From assembly GCF_002217355.1 (NCBI RefSeq), contig NZ_MUHA01000003.1, positions 62,001 to 126,000 on the forward strand: a stretch of DNA of 64,000 bases, given 5' to 3'. Source of the DNA: Flavobacterium oncorhynchi (GTDB lineage Bacteria; Bacteroidota; Bacteroidia; Flavobacteriales; Flavobacteriaceae). The translations under genes were made by a program, and so were the position numbers. Below the pieces are notes generated by a model that did no database searches, was not told where the DNA came from, and saw nothing but the letters and a program-made list of their open reading frames with translations. Position 1 is the stretch's first letter. Each line of letters begins with the position of its first letter. Below, one piece after another: positions 8,725 to 17,915 of this stretch.

Positions 8725-10761
8725 TTAGTTTAATTTGTAGAATCCCTTTTCGGCAGTAGCATGAAAAGGGATATTTTTTTTAGCGCAGCTTGCCTCCCAA
8801 ATTTTTTGAATTTTGTATGAATTAGAAGCGTCAGCCACAATGACTTTGGGATGAAGATGTACTAAAACTCGATCAAGATTTATTTTTGGAGATTGTGTTA
8901 GAATTAGTATATCGGGTTGTAATTTATCAACGTAAACTCCTGTGCTGTCTATAATGAGAATTTTTTTGCTATTAAAAAACAAAGTGTTTTTGATTTTTTT
9001 TGGTTTGCTCAATATTCCAAAATTTCCCACTAAATAAGAATTAAGTATAAAGTTGCTTGTATTAGGTTTTAAAATAGTATCTGCAGCATAAAATGTAATA
9101 TTTTTTCCTGCCCTCGTGGTTATCAACGTACTTTTCTTTACGTTGTAAACAATTAATTCATGTTGACCTGCGATTTCTTTTTTAGTATAAATTAAAGACA
9201 ACTGCAGTAAAATTATGGATAGTGCAAACGCGGTAAAATGAGTAAAAGTTCTGTTTTTTGACCAAATAATACCGCTGATAATTAGAAAATAAAGAGAAAA
9301 TAGATAATACGAGTTAAAGCTTATATTTTGAAAAATAAATGATTCAAACGATGCAACATAATGAATTGTTTGGTTTAAAAGATAAATGCTTTTTTCAAAA
9401 ATTTCAACAAGAAACATTGGCGGACTTATAAAAATGGCAATTATCATAACGATTATTCCAGCAATCATTATAAAAGACAAAATAGGAAGAATAACAATAT
9501 TGGTTACAAAAAATAAACCCGGAAATTGATGAAAATAATAAAGACATAAAGGCAGAGTACCAATTTGAGCAGCAAAAGAAACGGTTAATGCATCCCAAAT
9601 ATAAATTGATATTTTGTTTTTAGGAGTCCATATTTTTTTTAGTTCCGGTTGAAGCCAAACAATAAATACCAACGCTAAATAGCTCAATTGAAAACCAACA
9701 TCAAATAAAAAATAAGGTTCAAATAGTAATATAAGTAAAATTGAAACTAGGAGAGTATGATAAATATTTCCGCTTCGACGCAAATGATTGCCTATTGCGA
9801 CAAAAGAAAACATGACAACCGAGCGCAGTACCGAAGGCGATAAACCAGAAATTATTGCAAAACCGGCTAATGATATTAAAATTGAAATTAATTTAATGGC
9901 TGAACCTTTGCGAGTATTAGGAATAGGTTTTAAAATAAAAGCAATAAACAGCATTATAAACCCAACGTGTAAGCCAGAAACCGAAAGAACATGTGTCGCT
10001 CCAGAATATTGATAATCTTTAATTATGTCTGATGAAATTTCTTGCTGCTGACCTAGTATTAATGCAAGCGCAACATTCATTTCGTCTTTATTAAAATGAG
10101 CACTTTCAAGATTTTTTAGAATAGTCGAATGTAAGCGTCCACAATAATACCAAATGTCTTTTTGGATGGTTTTACTTGTTGTAATTTCTGATTTTTCGCA
10201 ATACAATTGCGCGTATATTTGTTTGTCTGATAAGTATTTAGAATAATCGAATTGATTCGGATTTTTGTTAGATGGAGTTCGACGTAAAGTAGTTTTTACT
10301 CTAATTGTATTTCCTATAATCAAAGGATTGTGCAAACTGTCTTTTTGAATGTTTACTATTATTTTACCAGAATAAACTTTGCTGTCAATTTCTTTGATGA
10401 GGCCAATGTAACGATCGCTGTAATTGTTGCTTTTGAGTTTTTCGCGAAGTATAAAAGTTATAAAGTGTGGTTTTTCGAAAGCCGTTTTTGAGTGCGTATA
10501 ATTAGACTTGTCAAAAGAATCAGTGTGAAAAATCAACACGCATATTCCTGTAGATAATGAAATCAGATAAGTACCTAATCCAAAATAAATGCTTGCTTTT
10601 TTGTTGTTTTTTGATGCAAAATAAAGTAGACAAAATAAAATCGCGTTAGAAAGAAGAAATGTACAAGCAGTTGAGATAGAAGGCTGACAGTAATACGAGA
10701 TTATTATACCCGAAATGAAGCATAACGTAATTTTAATTAAAGGAAAATCTAATACTTTCAT
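8725..10761 (-). CDS. comEC: ComEC/Rec2 family DNA-uptake channel protein
   Basis: A 678-residue polytopic inner-membrane protein. Two N-terminal helices are followed by a soluble OB-like DUF4131 domain (about residues 90-190), then the Competence domain with about eight helices (roughly 220-500; the segment GATHVLSVSGLHVGF is its hallmark). In B. subtilis ComEC forms the channel that takes single-stranded DNA across the inner membrane. The last 140 residues follow the place where other ComEC proteins have a metallo-beta-lactamase domain, but no HxHxDH motif is visible, so this part is degenerate or absent. It is the last gene of the minus-strand group starting at surE, 53 bp after the NlpC/P60 gene. 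Confidence 0.9.
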   Translation of the reverse strand: MKVLDFPLIKITLCFISGIIISYYCQPSISTACTFLLSNAILFCLLYFASKNNKKASIYFGLGTYLISLSTGICVLIFHTDSFDKSNYTHSKTAFEKPHFITFILREKLKSNNYSDRYIGLIKEIDSKVYSGKIIVNIQKDSLHNPLIIGNTIRVKTTLRRTPSNKNPNQFDYSKYLSDKQIYAQLYCEKSEITTSKTIQKDIWYYCGRLHSTILKNLESAHFNKDEMNVALALILGQQQEISSDIIKDYQYSGATHVLSVSGLHVGFIMLFIAFILKPIPNTRKGSAIKLISILISLAGFAIISGLSPSVLRSVVMFSFVAIGNHLRRSGNIYHTLLVSILLILLFEPYFLFDVGFQLSYLALVFIVWLQPELKKIWTPKNKISIYIWDALTVSFAAQIGTLPLCLYYFHQFPGLFFVTNIVILPILSFIMIAGIIVMIIAIFISPPMFLVEIFEKSIYLLNQTIHYVASFESFIFQNISFNSYYLFSLYFLIISGIIWSKNRTFTHFTAFALSIILLQLSLIYTKKEIAGQHELIVYNVKKSTLITTRAGKNITFYAADTILKPNTSNFILNSYLVGNFGILSKPKKIKNTLFFNSKKILIIDSTGVYVDKLQPDILILTQSPKINLDRVLVHLHPKVIVADASNSYKIQKIWEASCAKKNIPFHATAEKGFYKLN

Positions 10762-10814
10762 GGTTTAAAAGTATTAAATTTATGTAAGAAAAAGAATATA
10801 AATAAATTAAAATG

Positions 10815-11300
10815 TTATTCTATTACTCGATTGATTTGGGCAAAGGAATTTTGATAATAAGATTCTTTGGTAGAGGAAATTATGACACCTTTTGAAGTAG
10901 AAGAATGTACAAATTTTATTTCATTTGAGCTGACTTCAACAATTAGTCCTACATGATTAATTTGCCTGCTTCTGTTGGTTTTAAAAAATATTAAATCCCC
11001 TTTTTGAGCATCATTAAATTTTATTATTGTTCCAATTTTAGCCTGCTCAAAAGAACTTCTTGGAAGCTTTATATGTTCAGATTCGAATGTAGTAAAAACT
11101 AGTCCAGAACAGTCAAAACCGCTTTTTGTTGTTCCGCCAGCCTTGTATTTAACACCAATATTGTCGGTTGCTGTTTCAATCAAATTACTTACAACATATC
11201 TATTTTCTCGTTTCGATTCTTTTTTGCTCACAGCAGTAGAGGCAGATTTACAAGAAGCAAACAGCACGGTTAAAAGAAGGAAAATGAGTAGTTTTTTCAA
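10815..11300 (-). CDS. NlpC/P60 family lipoprotein peptidase, TTG start
   Basis: A 161-residue cell-wall endopeptidase of the NlpC/P60 type, expected to cut the D-Glu/meso-diaminopimelate linkage of peptidoglycan peptides. A lipoprotein signal ends at Cys17 (LFASC). The catalytic set is Cys64 (FDCSGL), His116 (INHVGL) and probably His132 (FVHSS). The start must be TTG at 11300: it gives MKKLLIFLLL, a textbook signal peptide, and the translated frame contains no other methionine. It begins 10 bp after lpxB ends, so it is probably translated from the same mRNA. Confidence 0.9.
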   Translation of the reverse strand: MKKLLIFLLLTVLFASCKSASTAVSKKESKRENRYVVSNLIETATDNIGVKYKAGGTTKSGFDCSGLVFTTFESEHIKLPRSSFEQAKIGTIIKFNDAQKGDLIFFKTNRSRQINHVGLIVEVSSNEIKFVHSSTSKGVIISSTKESYYQNSFAQINRVIE

Positions 11301-11310
11301 AATAAAAAAT

Positions 11311-12426
11311 TTAAGCTTTTAAATCGGCAACAATAAGTTTAGCTGTTTTTTTACTGGCACCAACTCCGCCAAGTTTTTCTTCTAAAATATCATAGTTTTT
11401 AAGCAGTTTGGTACGATAAGAAGGTTCAAGTAATTTGTTTAATTCTTCTTTTATGCGTTTTGTATTGCATTCGCTTTGAATTAATTCAGTTACAACTTCC
11501 TGATCCATAATTAAATTAACCAGCGAAATGTATTTTAAAGTAATGATACGTTTTGCAATTTGGTAAGAGATAGAACTTCCTTTGTAACAAACAACTTCAG
11601 GAACTTTAAAAAGAGCCGTTTCCAAAGTTGCAGTTCCCGAAGTTACTAAAGCAGCTGTAGAGGAACGGAGTAAATCATATGTTTTGTTCGAAACAAATGC
11701 TATGTTTTTATTTTTTATAAACTGTTGGTAAAACTCAAAATCTTGACTCGGTGCACCAGCAATAACAAATTCATAATCTTGAAAATCGTCAACAACGCTC
11801 AGCATTACACTCAGCATTTTTGTTATCTCCTGTTTACGGCTTCCTGGTAAAACGGCAATAATTGGTTTTTCGCCCAAATTATTTTCTGTTCTAAACGCAA
11901 TTTCATTAAAAGAAGGTTGATTCTGAATGGCATCAATCAAAGGATGTCCGACAAAATCAACAGGAAAATGATGTTTGTCCTCGTAAAAACTTTTTTCAAA
12001 AGGTAAAATCACAAACATCTTATCAATATCATGTTTTATGGCATTGATTCGGTTTTCTTTCCAAGCCCAAATTTGCGGCGAAATATAATAATGTGTTTTG
12101 TAATTAAGTGCTTTGGCCCATTTTGCAATACGCATATTAAAACCCGGATAATCAATAAAAATTAAAACATCAGGCTGAAATTCAGTAATGTCTTTTTTAC
12201 AGATTTTAATATTATTTAATATGGTTTTTAGGTTAAAAATAACTTCAACAAATCCCATAAAAGCTAATTCGCGGTAATGTTTTACTAATGTTCCGCCGGC
12301 TTTTTGCATTAAGTCACCGCCCCAAAATCTAATGTCGGCTTGAGGATCTTCCTCATACAATGCTTTCATTAAATTTGAACCGTGTAAATCTCCAGAAGCT
12401 TCACCAGCTATTATGTAGTATTTCAT
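11311..12426 (-). CDS. lpxB: Lipid-A-disaccharide synthase
   Basis: A GT19 glycosyltransferase of 371 residues that joins UDP-2,3-diacylglucosamine and lipid X to make the lipid A disaccharide, at the cytoplasmic face of the inner membrane. The N-terminus MKYYIIAGEASGDLHGSNL is the family signature. Also visible are FWGGDLMQKAGG, the C-terminal donor-binding region with LPGSRKQEI and the TSGTATLE motif. The frame is open to a TTG three codons upstream, but the ATG at 12426 matches the usual LpxB start and is preferred. It follows a small membrane-protein gene by 36 bp and precedes the NlpC/P60 gene. Confidence 0.97.
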   Translation of the reverse strand: MKYYIIAGEASGDLHGSNLMKALYEEDPQADIRFWGGDLMQKAGGTLVKHYRELAFMGFVEVIFNLKTILNNIKICKKDITEFQPDVLIFIDYPGFNMRIAKWAKALNYKTHYYISPQIWAWKENRINAIKHDIDKMFVILPFEKSFYEDKHHFPVDFVGHPLIDAIQNQPSFNEIAFRTENNLGEKPIIAVLPGSRKQEITKMLSVMLSVVDDFQDYEFVIAGAPSQDFEFYQQFIKNKNIAFVSNKTYDLLRSSTAALVTSGTATLETALFKVPEVVCYKGSSISYQIAKRIITLKYISLVNLIMDQEVVTELIQSECNTKRIKEELNKLLEPSYRTKLLKNYDILEEKLGGVGASKKTAKLIVADLKA

Positions 12427-12462
12427 GTTGACCAATTTTTATTGCTGCGCAAAGATAGGTTT

Positions 12463-12735
12463 TTAAATAATTAGAGTTGAAATTGCTAAAACAATCACCG
12501 CCAAAATTACGCCTCTTGCCATCATTTCTTTGTTTCTGTTTAAAAGAATTAGAAAAACTGCGAGATCTAAAGTGGTACCGATCGTAATTACCTTTCCTAA
12601 ATAACCTTGCTTTTTTATAGTTTGAATTCCTGTTGAAAGATCAAGTGATGTAAAGGTTTTAATGAATAAAAGACTGCCAAGAATAGAAGTCAAGATCCCG
12701 ATAATAAATCCAATTATAAAATCTTTTTTATTCAT
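12463..12735 (-). CDS. Small membrane protein of unknown function, translationally coupled to surE
   Basis: A 90-residue protein with three likely membrane helices: about residues 8-30, 50-67 and 72-90. It has no recognisable domain. Its ATG lies inside the end of surE (the 8-nt overlap ATGAATAA contains both start and stop), so its translation is probably coupled to SurE. It is followed by lpxB. The position suggests a part in envelope or lipid A metabolism, but nothing in the protein itself shows this. Confidence 0.75.
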   Translation of the reverse strand: MNKKDFIIGFIIGILTSILGSLLFIKTFTSLDLSTGIQTIKKQGYLGKVITIGTTLDLAVFLILLNRNKEMMARGVILAVIVLAISTLII

Positions 12736-13507
12736 TTAAATTCCAAGTATTAAGTTGCTGCATCGAATGATGAGCGGTTAAGTCAAATTGTACCGGAACA
12801 ACTGAAATGTATCCGTTCTCTAAAGCCCATTCATCTGTATCTTCCCCCTTATCTTCATTTACAAATTTACCCGTAAGCCAGTAATAATCCTTTCCAAATG
12901 GAGTTTGTCTTTTGTCAAATTTTTGAGAATAAAAAGCTTTTGCCTGACGGCAGATTTTTATTCCTTTAATCTCTTTTTGACTTAGTTTTGGAAAATTTAC
13001 ATTTAAAACCACACCTTCTGGCAGTTTGTTAGCCAGAGTTTCTAAAGTTATTTTCTTCACAAAAGCTTTAATAGGCTCGAAATCGGCATTCCAGTCAAAA
13101 TCCAAAAGAGAAAAACCAATTGCTTGAATCCCTTCAATTCCTGCTTCAACAGCAGCGCTCATAGTTCCAGAATAAATCACATTAATAGACGAATTAGATC
13201 CGTGATTGATTCCTGAAACGCATAAATCTGGCTTTCTTTTTAAAATTTCATTTACTGCCAGTTTTACACAGTCAACAGGCGTTCCAGAGCAGCTGTATTC
13301 TGTAATTGTATCTTCATCTTTAGAGATTTTGTCTAAAAACAAAGTGTTATTTATGGTAATCGCGTGTCCCATGGCGCTCTGTGGTTTGTCTGGAGCAACA
13401 ACAACAACATCGCCAATTGTTTCCATTACACTTATCAAAGCCCTTATTCCTGGAGCAAGAATTCCGTCGTCGTTTGTTACTAATATTAAAGGTTTTTGAG
13501 TACTCAT
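12728..13507 (-). CDS. surE: 5'/3'-nucleotidase SurE
   Basis: A 259-residue metal-dependent phosphatase acting on nucleoside monophosphates in the cytoplasm. The metal site is visible: Asp13 and Asp14 in TNDDG, Ser44 in KPQSAMGHAIT and Asn101 in SGINHGSN. The Rossmann-like N-terminal part and a C-terminal swap region (PVQFDLTAHHSM) are present. Length and motifs are normal. It is the first gene of the minus-strand group and is divergent from the protease gene at 13720. Confidence 0.96.
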   Translation of the reverse strand: MSTQKPLILVTNDDGILAPGIRALISVMETIGDVVVVAPDKPQSAMGHAITINNTLFLDKISKDEDTITEYSCSGTPVDCVKLAVNEILKRKPDLCVSGINHGSNSSINVIYSGTMSAAVEAGIEGIQAIGFSLLDFDWNADFEPIKAFVKKITLETLANKLPEGVVLNVNFPKLSQKEIKGIKICRQAKAFYSQKFDKRQTPFGKDYYWLTGKFVNEDKGEDTDEWALENGYISVVPVQFDLTAHHSMQQLNTWNLNE

Positions 13508-13623
13508 GCTGTGATTTGTATTTTTAATTTATCAAAATTAAAGCTTCTTAAAACAAATGTAGTAACAGATTTTGGTAGAATACTAACAAATAAATAAAAA
13601 TTGTAAACTAAATTCGGGAAGAC

Positions 13624-13653
13624 TTTTGCGCATCAAACATTTTTATATCTTTA
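13624..13653 (+). promoter_or_regulatory. Candidate Bacteroidota promoter (TTTTG, 17 nt, TATCTTTA)
   Basis: A -33-like TTTTG at 13624-13628 is separated by 17 nt from TATCTTTA at 13646-13653, which differs from TAnnTTTG at the last base only. It lies about 66 bp upstream of the ATG of the processing-protease gene. Confidence 0.45.
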
Positions 13654-13719
13654 ACAAAAAATTATAGTGAACTTGGCATGTTGGCATAGTTTTTACCGTA
13701 ACTTAGATTAAAAAATTTG

Positions 13720-15906
13720 ATGAATGCTATTATTAAGTTTATGAAAAGAAATTATAAAATCCTTATAGCCGTATTATGCTTGTCTCTTACCTTGTTTGCT
13801 TTTAAAATAAATGCAGACAAATCTGGCGATCCGGATCCAAATAGAGATAAAACACTTCTGGAATTACTAGCGTTTGTTATTGAAAAAGGACATTACAGCC
13901 CGGCTGAAATTAATGACGAATTCTCCAAAGGTATTTTCAAAGATTATATCGAAGCTTTAGATCCTTCTAAAAGGTTTTTTCTTCAATCAGATATTGATGA
14001 GTTTAAGCAATATGAATTAATGCTTGACGATCAGTTTTTGAATAAAGATTTGACGTTTTTTAATTTGACGTACACGAGGTTGATGAAAAGAATGGAAGAG
14101 AGCAAAAAACGTTACAAAACGATTTTAGCACAGCCATTTAATTATAACACGGATGAGACTTTTAATTCAGATTATGAGCATCTTCCTTATGCGAAAAACT
14201 TAACAGAGATTAATGAAAGATGGAGAAAACAAATTAAGTTATCTACGCTTTCATCGCTGGTTACAAAGCAGAAAATTGAAGAAGAGAAAAAGAAAAAAGA
14301 TCCAGCTTACAAAGAAAAAACTTTTGAAGCTTTAGAGAAAGAAACTCGTGACAGCTCATTAAAATCTTTAGATGATAATTTTAGTGTTATTAAAGATTTG
14401 AATAAAGATTATTGGTTTTCAGTGTATTTGAATTCAATTATGGCTCGTTTTGATCCGCATACAAGTTATTTTGCACCAGAAGAAAAAGATCGTTTTGATG
14501 TAAATATTAGTGGAAAATTAGAGGGAATTGGAGCAAGATTAACTAAGAAAAATGATTTCACGCAAATCGATGAATTAATTTCTGGCGGACCTGCTTGGAA
14601 AGGAAAACAACTTGAAGCAGGAGATTTGATCTTGAAAGTCGCTCAAGGAAATGAAGAGCCTGTAGATGTAGTTGGAATGCGTCTTGATGATGTTGTGAAA
14701 AAAATTAAAGGACACAAAGGAACCGAAGTAAAACTAACGGTTAAAAAAGTAGACGGAAGTATTAAGGTTATTTCGATTATCAGAGATGTTGTTGAAATCG
14801 AAGAAACTTATGCAAAATCAAGTATTGTTGAAAAAGACGGACTAAAATACGGGGTTATTTACCTGCCTAAATTTTATATCGATTTTGAAAACAAAGACGG
14901 CCGTGATGCAGGAAAAGATATCGCTCTTGAAGTAGAAAGATTGAAAAAAGAGAACATAAACGGAATCGTTCTTGACGTTCGTGATGATGGCGGTGGATCC
15001 CTTTCGACAGTTGTTGATATTGCTGGTTTATTTATTGAAGAAGGACCAATTGTTCAGGTAAAATCTGCAGGTAAAAAGAAAGAAGTTTTATACGATAAAG
15101 ATAAAAAAATAGAGTGGGATGGACCATTAGTAATTATGGTAAACAGCTTCTCTGCATCGGCTTCTGAAATTTTGGCTGCGGCAATTCAAGATTACAAACG
15201 TGGAGTTATCATTGGCAGCAAACAAACTTATGGTAAAGGAACAGTTCAAAATGTACTTGATTTGAATCAGTTTGTTCGTAACGCAAATTACGGAGACTTA
15301 GGAGCATTGAAAATCACGGGGCAAAAATTCTACAGAATTAACGGAGGTTCTACACAGTTAGAAGGTGTTCACAGTGATGTTGTTATGCCAGATCGTTATG
15401 CTTACCTGAAAATGGGAGAACGTGATATTGACAATGCTATGCCGTGGGATAAAATTGATCCAGCAGATTACAGCACTTGGACTTCTAACGAGAACTTTAC
15501 TAAAGCAATTCAAAATAGTAAAAACAGAATTGCGCAAAGTCCTCAATTTAAATTAATTGAAGATAATGCGAAATGGATTGATGTTAAAAACAAAGAAAAC
15601 ACATACAGCTTGAATATTAAGAGTTTTAAAGAAACTCAAGAGCAAGTTGAAAATGAAGGAAAAAAATACAAACCAATTTCTGATTATAAAAACAATTTAG
15701 TTTTTAAATCACTGCCTTATGAAGAAGCTGAAATGAGCAGCGATGCAGCTTTGAAAGAGAAAAGAGATGTTTGGCATCAAGCTTTGTCTAAAGATGTTTA
15801 TGTTGAAGAAGCTTTGAATGTTTTAGATGATTTACAATCACCAAAAGGTTATGTGAAAAATACAGTTTCTCCAAAAATGAAAAAGGATAAATTGGTGAAA
15901 TCTTAG
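13720..15906 (+). CDS. C-terminal processing peptidase (tail-specific protease, S41A)
   Basis: A periplasmic serine protease of 728 residues that degrades or trims proteins from their C-termini. An N-terminal signal anchor (about 8-30) is followed by a long helical region, a PDZ domain (about 245-330, LEGIGARL...GDLILKV) and the S41 catalytic core. The Ser-Lys dyad is visible as Ser480 in NSFSASASE and Lys505 in YGKGTVQ. A C-terminal DUF3340-like region follows, as in E. coli Prc. The frame opens at a TTG one codon earlier, but the ATG at 13720 (or 13741) is the likely start. A candidate promoter lies upstream and a strong terminator downstream, so it is probably monocistronic. Confidence 0.95.
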   Translation: MNAIIKFMKRNYKILIAVLCLSLTLFAFKINADKSGDPDPNRDKTLLELLAFVIEKGHYSPAEINDEFSKGIFKDYIEALDPSKRFFLQSDIDEFKQYELMLDDQFLNKDLTFFNLTYTRLMKRMEESKKRYKTILAQPFNYNTDETFNSDYEHLPYAKNLTEINERWRKQIKLSTLSSLVTKQKIEEEKKKKDPAYKEKTFEALEKETRDSSLKSLDDNFSVIKDLNKDYWFSVYLNSIMARFDPHTSYFAPEEKDRFDVNISGKLEGIGARLTKKNDFTQIDELISGGPAWKGKQLEAGDLILKVAQGNEEPVDVVGMRLDDVVKKIKGHKGTEVKLTVKKVDGSIKVISIIRDVVEIEETYAKSSIVEKDGLKYGVIYLPKFYIDFENKDGRDAGKDIALEVERLKKENINGIVLDVRDDGGGSLSTVVDIAGLFIEEGPIVQVKSAGKKKEVLYDKDKKIEWDGPLVIMVNSFSASASEILAAAIQDYKRGVIIGSKQTYGKGTVQNVLDLNQFVRNANYGDLGALKITGQKFYRINGGSTQLEGVHSDVVMPDRYAYLKMGERDIDNAMPWDKIDPADYSTWTSNENFTKAIQNSKNRIAQSPQFKLIEDNAKWIDVKNKENTYSLNIKSFKETQEQVENEGKKYKPISDYKNNLVFKSLPYEEAEMSSDAALKEKRDVWHQALSKDVYVEEALNVLDDLQSPKGYVKNTVSPKMKKDKLVKS

Positions 15907-15931
15907 TTCGCGATAGAATTAATTTGTTATT

Positions 15932-15972
15932 AAAAACGCTCCATAGGTTTAAAATTTATGGAGCGTTTTTTG
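15932..15972 (+). terminator. Intrinsic terminator after the S41 protease
   Basis: The stem ACGCTCCATA with TATGGAGCGT has a short AT loop and is flanked by an A run and a T run. It is probably active in both directions. Confidence 0.8.
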
Positions 15973-16004
15973 TAAGTTTATTTTAAAAATAACGACTGTA
16001 CTGC

Positions 16005-16784
16005 ATGAAGAATTATATTATTTTAGGTTTATTGGGGATTACATTATTTGCTTGTAAAAAAGAAAATATCGATGAAAAGGAAGTGGTTCTGAAACAAACT
16101 TCTTTTGCTCCAGTTCAAAATGTGACAGATTCTTTGTATTCGGCAGTTTATTTGCCAACATCGACAACCAATCAAATTGTAAAACACAAATATTATACAT
16201 TATCTTACAATGAAAAGTTTGAACAGGCTGAATGGGTCGCGTATGAATTAAAGAAAGATTATTTGAAAAATGGCGACTATAAACGCCCTTATTTTATAGA
16301 AGATCCCAAAGTTACTACTGGTTCTGCAGATTGGAGAAATTATAAAAAATCGGGTTACGATAAAGGTCATCTTTGCCCAGCAGGAGACATGGAATTTAGT
16401 GAAGAAGCTTATAATGATACTTTTTATACATCGAATATCTCTCCTCAAAAACATGATTTCAATAGTGGAATTTGGAATAGATTAGAGCAAAAAACACGTT
16501 ATTGGGCAGGGAAGTACAATGATATTTATGTTGTCACTGGCGGAATTTTGAAAGATTCGGATAAAAAAATAGGAACAGAGAAAGTTTCTGTTCCTAAATA
16601 TTTTTATAAAATTGTCTTAGCTAAATCAGGGAAAGGACACAAAGCAATTGCTTTTCTGGTTCCTAACGAAGACAGCGACAAGTCAATTTATGATTTTGAA
16701 GTTTCTATTGAAACTTTAGAGAAAATGACCGGAATTGACTTCTTTCCGAATTTGAAAAACTTAAAAAGCAGTAAGGATTTTTAA
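16005..16784 (+). CDS. DNA/RNA non-specific endonuclease (NUC1 family), lipoprotein
   Basis: A 259-residue beta-beta-alpha-metal nuclease of the Serratia nuclease/NucA type. A short lipoprotein signal ends at Cys17 (LFAC), so the enzyme is anchored in the envelope. The active-site motif, DRGH in the family, is DKGH here, with His122 as the general base (YDKGHLCPAGD). The metal-binding Asn lies in the TSNISPQ...FNSGIWNRLE region. It should cut single- and double-stranded DNA and RNA, for example in nutrient scavenging. The gene stands alone between the protease terminator and the glutaminase, which starts 44 bp later. Confidence 0.92.
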   Translation: MKNYIILGLLGITLFACKKENIDEKEVVLKQTSFAPVQNVTDSLYSAVYLPTSTTNQIVKHKYYTLSYNEKFEQAEWVAYELKKDYLKNGDYKRPYFIEDPKVTTGSADWRNYKKSGYDKGHLCPAGDMEFSEEAYNDTFYTSNISPQKHDFNSGIWNRLEQKTRYWAGKYNDIYVVTGGILKDSDKKIGTEKVSVPKYFYKIVLAKSGKGHKAIAFLVPNEDSDKSIYDFEVSIETLEKMTGIDFFPNLKNLKSSKDF

Positions 16785-16828
16785 TTAAATAATGTCCTGT
16801 TATAAATTAATATAGAATACAAATAAGA

Positions 16829-17854
16829 ATGCAATTTTTTAGAATGAAGAAGCAAATGATTTTTGTTGGTTTAATGATCGTTTTTATCATAAACCAAGGC
16901 TATAGTCAAACATTACTGAATAAAAAAAATATAGAAAATACGCTTAATGAGGCCTTTAATAAATTTAAAGATTTAAAAGAAGGAAAAAATGCAGACTATA
17001 TTAAAGAGCTGGCCAATGTAGATCCCAATATTTTTGGCATTGCACTTGTTACTACAGACGGAGCGGTATATACAAGAGGTGATATAAACTCAATGGTTTC
17101 AATTCAAAGTATATCGAAAGTGTTTACTATGGCAAAAGTAATTGAACAAGAAGGGCCTCAGTTTTTGGAAGACAAAATAGGTGTGAATGCGACTGGGCTG
17201 CCATTTAATTCTATTGTTGCGGTAGAAATGAATAAAGGGGATAAAATTAATCCTCTTGTAAATCCTGGAGCTATTGCGGCCACAAGTCTTATAAGAGGTA
17301 ATGATTCTATTGCAAAATGGAAAGAAATCCAGAAAATTCAGAGTGATTTTGCGGGAAGGCAACTCTCTATAAATCGTGCTGTTTATATAAGTGAGGCTGG
17401 CGATAATTTGCGTAATCAAGCCATTGCACATTTGTTATTGGCTTATAATAGGATGTATTTTGATCCGGTAGAAGCAACAGATATTTATACAAAACAATGC
17501 GCTTTGAATGTAAATGTAAAGGATCTTGCTACAATGGCGGCCACATTGGCAAATGGAGGTGTTAATCCTATTACAAAGAATAAGGTGGTTAGTCAAACGA
17601 CTGTGATGTATACCTTACCTGTAATGGCAACTGCGGGTCTGTATGATAATTCTGGAATTTGGCTCTTTAATTCTGGGCTTCCTGCAAAGAGTGGTGTTGG
17701 AGGAGGGATACTAGCAGTGTGTCCTGGTAAATTTGGAATTGCTGTTATTTCGCCGCCATTAGATAACGCTGGAAATAGTTTGAAAGCTCAGAAAGTTATT
17801 CAATATGTTATAGAGAAACTTAAAGCGAATCCTTATTGGATTGATCCTAAGTAG
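16829..17854 (+). CDS. glsA: Glutaminase A, exported
   Basis: A serine-dependent beta-lactamase-fold glutaminase (341 residues) that hydrolyses glutamine to glutamate and ammonia. Visible motifs are SIQSISK (Ser94 and Lys97, the SxxK pair), NPLVNPGAIA, and the C-terminal SGLPAKSGVGGGI. Most glutaminases of this family are cytoplasmic and about 305 residues long. This one has an extra N-terminal signal peptide (about 6-27, MKKQMIFVG...GYSQ), so it should be periplasmic. Met6 is an equally good start for the signal peptide. An intrinsic terminator follows. Confidence 0.93.
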   Translation: MQFFRMKKQMIFVGLMIVFIINQGYSQTLLNKKNIENTLNEAFNKFKDLKEGKNADYIKELANVDPNIFGIALVTTDGAVYTRGDINSMVSIQSISKVFTMAKVIEQEGPQFLEDKIGVNATGLPFNSIVAVEMNKGDKINPLVNPGAIAATSLIRGNDSIAKWKEIQKIQSDFAGRQLSINRAVYISEAGDNLRNQAIAHLLLAYNRMYFDPVEATDIYTKQCALNVNVKDLATMAATLANGGVNPITKNKVVSQTTVMYTLPVMATAGLYDNSGIWLFNSGLPAKSGVGGGILAVCPGKFGIAVISPPLDNAGNSLKAQKVIQYVIEKLKANPYWIDPK

Positions 17855-17871
17855 CTTTTGAGTAAAAAAAG

Positions 17872-17905
17872 AAAAGTCCAAAATAATTTTTTTGGACTTT
17901 TTTTG
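17872..17905 (+). terminator. Intrinsic terminator after glutaminase (bidirectional)
   Basis: The stem AAAAGTCCAAA with TTTGGACTTTT is flanked by A and T runs, between the convergent glutaminase and rpe genes. It can serve both. Confidence 0.8.
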
Positions 17906-17915
17906 TTTTTGATAT

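Noticed and set aside
12427..12435. Upstream TTG start for lpxB (also for rpe, porT, the DedA gene and the GLPGLI gene)
   Set aside because: A conserved ATG start follows in each case and the extensions are not family-like.
17099..17431. 110-codon open frame opposite the glutaminase gene
   Set aside because: It lies wholly inside a well-supported gene, has an odd residue mix (Ile, Asn, Arg and Cys rich) and no recognisable motif.
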